Positions 22,197 to 31,219 of a stretch of 64,000 nucleotides of DNA are shown here, piece after piece; the first letter of the stretch is position 1; the number at the start of each line of letters is the position of its first letter. The notes under the pieces were generated by a model. The model was not told the origin of the DNA and made no database searches. It saw only the letters and a program-made list of their open reading frames with translations. Both the position numbers and the translations under genes were made by a program. The stretch spans positions 4,509,001-4,573,000 of the forward strand of contig JAHHIN020000030.1 of the NCBI GenBank assembly GCA_019925095.2, written 5' to 3'. Source of the stretch: Dendrolimus kikuchii. Lineage: Eukaryota; Arthropoda; Insecta; Lepidoptera; Lasiocampidae.

Positions 22197-22400
22197 GACC
22201 GGGCCCGGGCTTCCCCGGGTAAGCTATATCACACTCGTGGGTACGATTAGCCACAAATTCATCTTTCTAAAGCTAACCGACACACAGTTTTCCAATGTCC
22301 GGGCTTCCCCCATCCATGTACTGACTGCGGCCGGTGTCGCTTAACATTCGTGATCGGCTAGAGCGCGGCATTCCGCCTGCGTCAACTAGCCGCTCAACCC
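22197..22400 (-). repeat. 5S rRNA-derived module fused to truncated A4
   Basis: Same module as at 20.1-20.9 kb, reading right to left from TTGAGCGGCTAG. The box A-like part is kept, but the box C end is altered (GGATGGGGGAAGCCCGG instead of GGATGGGTGACC). The module ends early at GGGCCCGGTC and is followed by an A7-8 tract and A4 ORF2 sequence. Confidence 0.72.
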
Positions 22401-22542
22401 CAACCAACCTAAACCAACCTCGACCAACCTATCCTAAAAACTGTAAACTTATTTACCTGATAAATAGTATGTAAAAGTAGTGCATGTTTGTAACCGAATA
22501 AACTAAAAACAAAAATACCTAATAAATTAAAAAAAATACTCT
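22397..22542. other. Degenerate telomere-like DNA and second AT-rich island
   Basis: 22397-22437 reads as diverged CCAACC/CCTAAA/CCTATCCTAA units, a decayed telomeric array. 22438-22542 is AT-rich with no gene. The block separates minus-strand elements on the left from plus-strand elements on the right, the mirror of the island at 2045-2501. Confidence 0.55.
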
Positions 22543-23729
22543 TGGCTGCGGAGTACCCCCCGCTGCCCTCGCAGAGGGTAAGCATGGAGACGGCGGTGGT
22601 GACGTCCATCCCACCACCGCCCGCCTGTCCGGCGCCCCTCCCCTCCTCGGCTGAGGCTGAGCAGGGCTGGACGACGGTCGGCCGCAAGAAGAGGGCCAAA
22701 AACAAGGCCCCACCGTCGTCCGGCACACAACCGGCCACGACTGCCGCGGCAGCGCAGCCCACCAGCGCGCCGCGGCGAGGAGGAAGAGGACGCGGGGGGA
22801 AAAGACAGGGGGATGTGGCGCAGGCTCCGGCCTCGCAGCCCCCCCCTCCTCCACCCCCCGCACCTAAAAAGAAGACAGCCGCCAAGGAGAAGAGGTCTCC
22901 GCGCTTGCGTCCCCCAAAATCCGCCGCCGTCGTGCTGACGCTTCAGCCGGGCGCGGCGGAGAGAGGGGTGACCTATGCGAACCTCTTCTCCAAAGCGAAG
23001 TCGCGAATCCGTCTGGCCGACCTCGGGATAGAGGGAGGCCTAAAGCTCAGGCAGGCGCGCACTGGGGGCCGTATACTGGTGCTTCCCAGCGCCAGTGACG
23101 CCTCCAAGGTAGACGCCCTGGCTGAGCAACTGAGGATAAACCTCTATCCCGAGGACGTGCGTATCTCCAGGCCCGAGAAGACTGTGTGTCTTCGCGTCTC
23201 GGGCCTGGACGACCATGCGCACTGGGAGGACGTGGCCGCTGCCATCGCGCGGACCACCGGATGCTCCTACGGGAGCATCAAAGCGTCGACGGTCCGTCCC
23301 GGCAGAGACGGGATGGGCCAGACGGTGGTGGCCTGCCCGGTGGCGGCCGCCAAACAGCTCCTCGCTGTTGGGACGAAGCTCCTGGTGGGCTGGGCCTCCG
23401 CTACGGTAGAGGCCCTCCCCCATCGCACCCAGAGGTGCTATCGCTGCCACGAGGCTGGCCACGTGGCGGCGAAATGCACCTCGGAGGTAGACCGCAGCGG
23501 TGACTGTTACCGCTGCGGAAAAGGCGGTCACCTGGTGACCGGCCCCTGCTCGGCGAAACCGCACTGTCCTGTGTGCGAGGCCGCGGGCAGGCCAGCCGGT
23601 CACCAGCTGGGCTCAAGGCCGTGCAAGGCCAAGCCCACCAGGAGCAAGGTCCCGGCCAGCCGGATGGCGCCGGACAGCGCCGCGGCCGCGACGGCTGAAC
23701 CAGCCGCCGCGGGGAGCGGCAAGACGTAA
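22543..23729 (+). pseudogene. B2 ORF1: C-terminal half of a Gag-like protein
   Basis: Open throughout in the B3 ORF1 frame but lacking its N-terminal half and start; the first in-frame ATG is at 22584. It includes the conserved SAAVVLTLQPGAAERGVTYA segment, the KTVCLRVSGLDDH region, and zinc knuckles CYRCHEAGHVAAKC and CYRCGKGGHLVTGPC followed by CPVCEAAGRPAGHQ. It ends AAAGSGKT, TAA 23727-23729. The match to B3 is close to complete, implying a recent event. Confidence 0.82.
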
Positions 23730-24130
23730 AGCCCGTGGCGGTAATGCCACGGGCGAGCGGCAGCGGGCGTTGAGGCCTGGGGATCAATGAGGCCTCCGCC
23801 CGCACCTATGCCGCGGGAGGGCGCGAGAGGCAGCCGCGCGACCCTCTCAGGGCCGGGTAACCTTCACCCGGCCCACACAGGAGAGGCCGCCCCTGTTTAT
23901 GGGGCGGCCCACCGCTCGCCGGGGTTGCGGAGTAAGGCTCACGCTGTGTACCGTGACCCCGGCATCAATGCGGAAGTAGGCTCCCTTGGGGTTTTAGTGG
24001 GTATACCGGCGCCGGTCGTATTGATTAATCGGCGTCGGGGAGCCCCACACACCGGCCGCGGCGATCCCCACGCGGCTGACGGTGCGGTAACGCATTTCCC
24101 CAAGTAAAAAAAAAAAAAAAAAAAAAAAAA
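22543..24130 (+). mobile_element. B2: 5'-truncated family B (Gag-only) element
   Basis: Homology to B3 begins abruptly at 22543 (B3 position about 26073) and is nearly identical from there. It contains the C-terminal half of ORF1, a 3' UTR (23730-24105) and a 25-nt poly(A) (24106-24130). No ORF2 follows ORF1. The poly(A) runs through GG into the 5' end of B3, so the two B copies are in tandem with only a trace of telomeric DNA between them. Confidence 0.85.
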
Positions 24131-27100
24131 GGTTTCCCCTCCCCCAGGGGGTGCCACCCTGGACTCTTCTCCGTCCAGGTAGTGGTACAAGGGGATGCGT
24201 CCCCGGGGCCCCGAGCGGCCACTGTCACATTCCCCCCTTCACTCCGTGACAGTGGTGTCCCACCTATCCACTCCAAATCCTTGTATTCCTTCCCTTCCTT
24301 CCAAACTTGTTCCCCCCAAAACACCCCTCCCTTCCGACGTTAGGAGAGTGCCACTTCGCCGGTCTTTATGGCGGAGTGGCGGGCACCGGCTCAGCGTCGA
24401 CGCATCTTGCTCCGCTGACGCCGTTGCCAGGAGAGGGTGCGCAGTTCTGCCCTGCGCGCCCCATCGACGTTGACAGTGGCGGCGGGCCCAGTGGTGGGGC
24501 GAGAGTCTCGCCACTGGGCACTACCGCCGAGCGTTATCCCGTGCGGTGTCGTGGTCACGTCTCGCGGCCGCACGGGACCGCGGGGCTTGCCTTAGTTGGC
24601 TGGCCCAAGAGGAGAAAACCTCAATAAAAAACCCCTAAACTTAAGCTGCGGCGCAGCGCGAGCTGTTTTAAGGCCGGGGGGGTAAACCCGGTCGATACTG
24701 CGTACCACACCCAGTTTTTTGTTTAAGAAAGTTACGACTCGTGGGAACAGCATGGAAGAATCTAAAAATCTAAAACCTAAAGACGCAGTGCCCGAGAAGG
24801 GCGGAGCGAAGGTAGACGACGTACCCGTGAAGGGTAAAACCAACACGAAAGGGCCCGAGAAGGGCGGAGACAAGAGCTTTTACTCACGCTTCCTGTCGGC
24901 GATCTCTCTGCCGGCGGAAGCGCAAAGCTCTGTCGCTCAAGCCAGCTCCTGCACCGTGCGGTTGCAGCGGCTTGAGGACGTAGACGCATCCCTGCCCGGT
25001 TCATCCGGAAAAGGGACAGCCCCCCCTGTTCAGGCCCCACCAAAGGCCCCGGCTCCGAAAGAGCCGGAGGGGAAGGGCAAGAGCCAGGCTTCCTCCCGCA
25101 ACACGCGGTTGAGGTCGTACCTGGCTCTAGACGACCTCTCACCACCGACGTCCGATGAGGAGGGGATATTACCCCCGGCTAAGCCCCCTGTGCAGGCCCC
25201 ACCAAAGGCCCCGGCCCCCAAAGGGTCGGCAGGGAAAAGAAGCAAGTCGGCAGCCCGTAGAGACAGGATGCGTCTCCGGCTGCCGGACATGGTCTTCTCG
25301 GACTCCTCTCCGTTGGCGTCGTCGACGGACGAGGATGACGAGGAGAGACGGCCTCCTAAACCCCCTGCTAAGACTCCGGCAGCTACAGCGCCGGAGGACA
25401 AGCGGGGTAGAGGCCACCCCCCCACAACGGGGGAGTACGTGGGCCTAGCTGCTGCGAAGCAAGCGCTGGTGTAGGCCCAGCGCGCTGAGCTCGAGCTAGC
25501 CAGCGAGAAGGAGATAGTGGAGCGTGCCTCATCAATGGCTACCGTGAGGGCGACGAGGTCTAGGACCGTTCCCGCCCTCGCGAGCCAGGCCGCTCCAGAG
25601 GCCCGTGCAGCTCACGCGCAGGGCCTGCAGCAGCAGATCGTCGACTCTTTGGCGGTCGTGGCCGGGGTGGCCAAAGTCTCAAAGGGCCTGAAGGGGACTC
25701 TCCAGAAGGCCCTTAAAGAGTCTGTGGCGGCCATCCAAGAGGCCTCGGAGGAGCTCCTGACTCGAACCACCAGCGAGGAGGTCGCCCTGCTCCGTGCGGC
25801 TAACAGCCGCATGGAGTCAGAGATCGCTGACCTCCGCAACGAGCTCAGGAGCCTCCAGGCGGAGGTTGTACGGCCGCGGCCAGAAGCCGCGCCGCCAGCC
25901 CCGCCAAATGTGGAGTCGACGATGGCCGCGAATCTCGACCGAATGACTCTCCTCATGGAGAGTCGGTTCGCGGCCATGGAGGAGCGGCTGCGCTCGGTCA
26001 CAACACCGAGCCCCGCTCCCAGAGCTAGGCCCATCTCCCAGCCGAGCTCGCCTCATGTGTTGAGGCTCTCGGCTGCGGAGTACCCCCCGCTGCCCTCGCA
26101 GAGGGTAAGTATGGAGACGGCGGTGGTGACGTCCATCCCACCACCGCCCGCCTGTCCGGCGCCCCTCCCCTCCTCGGCTGAGGCTGAGCAGGGCTGGACG
26201 ACGGTCGGCCGCAAGAAGAGGGCCAAAAACAAGGCCCCACCGTCGTCCGGCACACAACCGGCCACGACTGCCGCGGCAGCGCAGCCCACCAGCGCGCCGC
26301 GGCGAGGAGGAAGAGGACGCGGGGGGAAAAGACAGGGGGATGTGGCGCAGGCTCCGGCCTCGCAGCCCCCCCCTCCTCCACCCCCCGCACCTAAAAAGAA
26401 GACAGCCGCCAAGGAGAAGAGGTCTCCGCGTCTGCGTCCCCCAAAATCCGCCGCCGTCGTGCTGACGCTTCAGCCGGGCGCGGCGGAGAGAGGGGTGACC
26501 TATGCGAACCTCTTCTCCAAGGCGAAGTCGCGAATCCGGCTGGCCGACCTCGGGATAGAGGGAGGCCTAAAGCTCAGGCAGGCGCGCACTGGGGGCCGCA
26601 TACTGGTGCTTCCCAGCGCCAGTGACGCCTCCAAGGCAGACGCCCTGGCTGAGCAGCTGAGGATCAACCTCTATCCCGAGGACGTGCGCATCTCCAGGCC
26701 CGAGAAGACTGTGTGTCTTCGCGTCTCGGGCCTGGACGACCACGCGGACTGGGAGGATGTGGCCGCTGCCATCGCGCGGACCACCGGATGCTCCTACGGG
26801 AGCATCAAAGCGTCGACGGTCCGTCCCGGCAGAGACGGGATGGGCCAGACGGTGGTGGCCTGCCCGGTGGCGGCCGCCAAACAGCTCCTCGCTGTTGGGA
26901 CGAAGCTCCTGGTGGGCTGGGCCTCGGCTACGGTTGAGGCCCTCCCCCATCGCACCCAGAGGTGCTATCGCTGCCACGAGGCTGGCCACGTGGCGGCGAA
27001 ATGCACCTCGGAGGTAGACCGCAGCGGTGACTGTTACCGCTGCGGAAAAGGTGGTCATCTGGTGACCGGCCCCTGCTCGGCGAAACCGCACTGTCCTGTG

Positions 27101-27657
27101 TGCGAGGCCGCGGGCAGGCCAGCCGGTCACCAGCTGGGCTCGAGGCCGTGCAGGGCCAAGCCCACCAGGAGTAAGGTCCCGGCCAGCCGGATGGCGCCGG
27201 ACAGCGCCGCGGCCGCGACGGCTGCACCAGCCGCCGCGGGGAGCGGCAAGACGTAAAGCCCGTGGCGGTAATGCCACGGGCGAGCGGCAGCGGGCGTTGA
27301 GGCCTGGGGATCAATGAGGCCTCCGCCCGCACCTATGCCGCGGGAGGGCGCGAGAGGCAGCCGCGCGACCCTCTCAGGGCCGGGTAACCTTCACCCGACC
27401 CACACAGGAGAGGCCGCCCCTGTTTATGGGGCGGCCCACCGCTCGCCGGGGTTGCGGAGTAAGGCTCACGCTGTGTACCGTGACCCCGGCATCAATGCCG
27501 AAGTAGGCTCCCTTGGGGTTTTAGTGGGTATACCGGCGCCGGTCGTATTGATTAATCGGCGTCGGGGAGCCCCACACACCGGCCGCGTCGATCCCCACGC
27601 GGCTGACGGTGCGATAACGCATTTCCCCAAGTAAAAAAAAAAAAAAAAAAAAAAAAA
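24131..27657 (+). mobile_element. B3: full-length Gag-only telomeric retroelement
   Basis: Complete from its 5' end (TTTCCCCTCCCCCAGGGGGT, just after the B2 tail) to a 25-nt poly(A) (27633-27657) followed by GGTTAG: about 3.5 kb. It has a 5' UTR (24133-24751), one long ORF1 and a 3' UTR (27257-27632), with no endonuclease or reverse transcriptase sequence. B2 has the same ORF1-3' UTR-poly(A) structure, so the loss of ORF2 defines the family rather than being an isolated deletion. The closest known concept is the half-LINE (HAL1) type. Confidence 0.85.
24752..27256 (+). pseudogene. B3 ORF1: Gag-like protein, one in-frame TAG
   Basis: An 834-codon frame from ATG 24752 (MEESKNLKPKDAV) to TAA 27254-27256, interrupted only by TAG at 25472-25474 (codon 241). 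Order: a Lys/Glu and Pro/Ala-rich N-terminus with two VQAPPKAPAPK repeats, an acidic SSTDEDDEE patch, a helical heptad region near codons 250-370, a Pro-rich linker with RRGGRGRGGKR, then zinc knuckles CYRCHEAGHVAAKC, CYRCGKGGHLVTGPC and CPVC. The frame resumes unchanged after TAG, so this is a point nonsense, an assembly error or a readthrough site; B2 does not cover the position. Confidence 0.8.
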
Positions 27658-27963
27658 GGTTAGAAGATGGGGGAGGGAGCGGACGTGTCCATGCAGGGGG
27701 ACCCGTGTCGAATTTTTTCGCACTTTTTCGTGGTTTTATTTTTTCGTGTTTCTGTTTATTTTTGGATCTCTTACCGACGACTTGGCGTGTTTAAGGGATT
27801 TTTGGATTTTGCACTATTGTATTGACCTGGCTTTTCGTGGATTTTGTTTCTTCCTTTAATATTGACTTTGGCTTTCTAACTGGACTGTTGCTTCTTGGAA
27901 TATTGACCCGGCTAGTTTATTGGACTCTGGGGGTGCCCCCCCCCTAGTGGGGGGCCCGTGGCA

Positions 27964-30197
27964 ATGGCGGATTCGGATGCCAGCGCCATTTCCGGGGCGG
28001 TCACCGGGGTTATCGCGGGGAAGATCTCCGCCCGCAAGAGGCTCAGCGCCCACTCGCGGGCGGGGTCTGACCCTGACTCCGATGAGTCGTCCCGAAAGAG
28101 GGCAAGTGGGCCTGGGGAGACGGACGCTGACACTGACACGTCAGTTGTCAGGTCCGTGATAAAACGGGGCAAAGCCCGCATTGCGACACGTAGTGCTGGT
28201 CGCGGGGCGGCGGTGCTGCGGTATCCGAGGAAGGAGACCACAGAGGAGCTGATGGCTCGTTCGGAGGCTCTTTGTGACGAAATTTAGCGAAGCCGTCAGC
28301 TCCGCGGTTGTCATCCTTGCCAAGTGAGGGTTGAAAGGGCCTCTTTGGAGGTGATGGAGAAGACCCGCAAAGCGGGGGGGAAAAAGCCCGTAAGGAGGGG
28401 GGGGAGACCTACCACAAAAACAGGTCGGAAGACTCCTCCGACGTGGCAGAGGTTGACCCGATGGAGTCAGATCTGGCCAGGATGGGTACTGAGGAGCTCC
28501 ATACCCTGGCCAAGGATCATGTAGCGGCCATCTACAGGGTGGCTCAGACCTCGGGCAACCTTAAGGGGGGCTTCATCAGGAAGCTGAAACTGGCGGCAAG
28601 TACCCTCGCGGATGTGGTGGAAAACCTCTCCGCGAGGTCTTTGGATGCAGAAAACCGGAGGTTGAGTGTGGAAAACCTCCGGTTGAAGAGGGAGATCGAC
28701 TCCCTGCGGGCTGAGCTCAAAGCTCACCGCAGGGAGTTCAGCGAAATGAAGACGGCAGCGAAAGCTGCCCCCTCGGCCATCGCCCCCCTGGAGACCCCCC
28801 CCACCCTAGATCTTGAGGCCTTTCAGAGGGCTATCATCGTCTCGGTGGGGACATTGGTGGATGCCCGGCTAGCGGTGCTGGAGGACCGACTTCCTCCTCC
28901 GAAGGTCGCCCGCCCGCCGCTAGCGGGCGATAAGAAGAAGAAAGGGGGTTCCAACCCCCCCTCGGGAATCGTATCCGCCCCCGTCCCCACGGAGGCGATG
29001 GTGGTCGAAGAGAGGGTGGAGACAGCTCCCCCCCCTCCTCCGAAGGCCGGGCCGTCACGCCCGCCGCCCAAGAAGGTGGGGTCTGCGGGCCCCTCGGGAT
29101 CTGGGAATAAGGAGTTTCCCTCACTGAGGGCTCCAAGGTCCCAGATCCAGGGGTTCTCCGCCCCTGTTGAAAGTGCCCCCCCCACGGATAACGAGTGGAC
29201 CGTGGTGGAGGGTAGGCGTAAAGGTAAGGGTAAGGGGAAGGGAGTGGACAGGGGACCGAACTCTTCGGCCCCCCTCCAGTCCGCCCAACCCCAAACCCAG
29301 CCGCGCACTCCCCGTCAAAGGGAGGAACGGGAACCTCGACGGGATAGACGCCGTGGGCCCCCGGGAAAAATTAACCCGGCGAAGCTCACCGAGGAAAAGG
29401 CTCCGGTAGTAAGGGTTAGCCTACTACCGGAAGCCGTGAAAAAGGGGACGACGTTCTGCGACGTCTTTACCAAGGCAAAGGGCGTCGTGGACGTCGTCGC
29501 CCTAGGACTTAAGCGGGGGTTAAGGGTCGTCCGGTCCGCCAACGACTCTCGGTTGCTGGAATTTCCTCCCGGCGCCGAGAGTGCGGCTTTGGCGGACCAG
29601 GTGGCCGGTCTTCTTCAGGGAGCGTTAACCGGAGTGGCTGAGGTCTCCAGACCCGTGAAAAGAGGCGAATTAAGGCTTACGGGTTTGGATGACTCAGTCA
29701 CCCCGGATATGATTGTAGAGGAAGTGGCCCGTATAGGGAACTGCCCCCGCTCCCAAATCAGAGCGGCGGGTATCGGAATTGGAGCAGGGGGTCTGGGTTC
29801 ATCGTGGGTGATGTGCCCGATCCCAGTGGCGAAACACCTGGCGGAAATTGGTCACCTTCTCATAGGTTTCACATCGGTCACCGTGGAGGCCTATGAGAAG
29901 CGCCAAGTGAGGTGCTACAGGTGTCTCGCCCCTGGGCACTTGACTGCGATGTGCCCAGACGACCGGGAGGACAGGTCCGACCTGTGCTATCGGTGTGGCA
30001 AAAGCGGCCACATTCTGATAGAGTGCAGGTCGGACAAGGCGCACTGCGTGGTGTGCGCCGAAGCGGGGCGACGGGCTGACCACGTCACGATGTCCAGGCA
30101 CTGCCAGCCTGGCACCGTGCGCCCCAAGTTTGTCCCCCCGGTAAGGCCCGGGGGTTTGGTTAGAGCAAGTGCCGGGGAATCTCGCATGTCGGATTGA
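27964..30197 (+). pseudogene. C1 ORF1: Gag-like protein, broken near the N-terminus
   Basis: ATG 27964 opens MADSDASAISGAV, matching C2 (MAESDTSAISGP). The frame stops at TAG 28285-28287, and the rest is open in another frame from before 28443 to TGA 30195-30197. That part contains EELHTLAKDHVAAIYRVAQT, a coiled-coil (LSVENLRLKREIDSLRAEL), a Pro-rich and basic linker (GRRKGKGKGKG), and zinc knuckles CYRCLAPGHLTAMC, CYRCGKSGHILIEC and CVVCAEAGRRADHVTMSRHC. The damaged stretch is 28285-28440. Confidence 0.82.
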
Positions 30198-30224
30198 TGC
30201 CTGTACAACAGCATGTGAGATTCC
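30176..30224 (+). promoter_or_regulatory. ORF1/ORF2 junction hairpin, C1
   Basis: Arms GGAATCTCGCATG (30176-30188) and CATGTGAGATTCC (30212-30224) pair over 13 positions with one G-U wobble in RNA. The loop contains the overlapping stop-start TGATG (TGA 30195-30197, ATG 30197-30199). Confidence 0.72.
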
Positions 30225-30626
30225 TGCAGGCTAACGTGAATCACTCCGCCGGGGCCCAGGATTTATTCCTGCAGTCCCTGGCGGAGTGGAGGATTGGTCC
30301 AGCTGTGGTTTCGGAACCGTACTACATCCCCTCCCAGGATAACTGGGTAGGGGACCTCGACGGCCGAGTGGCGGTGGTCACTAGTTCAGGCGCTAGCCCC
30401 CCTCTCACTTCCATCGAGAAGGGACGGGGTTACGCGGTGGCAGGTTGGGGAGAGTACACCATCATTGGTGTGTACTTCTCCCCAAACCGATCCCTGGCGG
30501 AGTTCGAGACGTTCTTGGACTCCGTCAGGGCCGCCGTGGCGAGACAGTCACCGAGGGCAACGTTCGTCCTCGGTGACTTCAACGCGAAATCCCGTTCCTG
30601 GGGGAACACCGCCACCGACGCGCGGG
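30197..30626 (+). pseudogene. C1 ORF2: N-terminal endonuclease fragment
   Basis: Starts at ATG 30197 (MPVQQHVRFLQANVNHSAG), overlapping the ORF1 stop. It contains the endonuclease Glu (SEPYYIP) and GDFNAKSRSWG, then breaks at about 30626 where it fuses to family A ORF1 sequence. The SDH motif and the whole reverse transcriptase are lost. Confidence 0.82.
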
Positions 30627-30631
30627 TTGGT

Positions 30632-31193
30632 AGGCGTGGCTGAGGTCGCCAGGCCGGTGAAGAAGGGGGATATCCGCGTCACCGGACTGGACGACTCGGT
30701 CACGCCTAGTATGTTAGAAGAGGCCATCGCTCGCGCGGGGAACTGCCCCCGCGACCAAGTCAGATCTGGCGGAATCGGTGTTGGGCCGGGGGGGATGGGC
30801 GCGGCTTACGTCCAGTGCCCCGTCCCGGTTGCCAAGATGTTGACCGAGCTGAAACACGTCTGCGTGGGGTTCAGCTCGGCAGCCGTGTTGGCCCGTGAGA
30901 GGCGACCCATACGATGTATGCGGTGCCTCTACACGGGCCATATAACGATAATGTGCCCCGACGGGCGCGTGGACAGGTCGGCCCTGTGCTTCCGCTGCGG
31001 CAGAGGCGGGCACAGGGTCGCCCAATGTACTGAGCCTCATGCTCATTGTGTGGTTTGCGCCGAGTCGGGGCTCGACGCAAACCACGTGGCGTTGTCGAGG
31101 GGCTGCCTCCCTCCGCACGTCAGAGGCAAGTTTGTGCCCCCGGCTAATATCGGGGTAGGAAGACACCAGGGGGAGTCTAATATGTCCCACTAA
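30632..31193 (+). pseudogene. A5 ORF1 C-terminal fragment
   Basis: Open from the fusion point to TAA 31191-31193. It encodes VAEVARPVKKGDIRVTGLDD, the IGVGPGGMGAAYVQCP segment and the zinc knuckles CMRCLYTGHITIMC, CFRCGRGGHRVAQC and CVVCAESGLDANHV. The frame also continues from C1 ORF2 DNA read out of frame, so a chimeric peptide is theoretically possible, though nothing suggests it is used. Confidence 0.82.
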
Positions 31194-31219
31194 AATGCCC
31201 GGACGACATATTAGACTCC
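31172..31219 (+). promoter_or_regulatory. ORF1/ORF2 junction hairpin, A5
   Basis: 15-bp perfect arms GGAGTCTAATATGTC (31172-31186) and GACATATTAGACTCC (31205-31219). The loop carries TAAAATG (stop 31191-31193, start 31195-31197). Relative to A1-A3 one arm has G to A and the other the matching C to T, so pairing is kept. Confidence 0.75.

Larger units (their letters stand above)
27658..30626 (+). mobile_element. C1: 3'-interrupted family C LINE
   Basis: After the B3 poly(A) come GGTTAG, AAGATG and a T-rich 5' UTR to 27963 that shares blocks with C2 (ATTGACTTTGGC-like and GGGGTGCCCCCCCCCTAGTG). ORF1 follows, then the first 143 or so codons of ORF2. At about 30626 C-type sequence stops and family A ORF1 sequence begins, so ORF2 is cut within the endonuclease. 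Unlike C2 it has no 5S module upstream. Confidence 0.83.
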
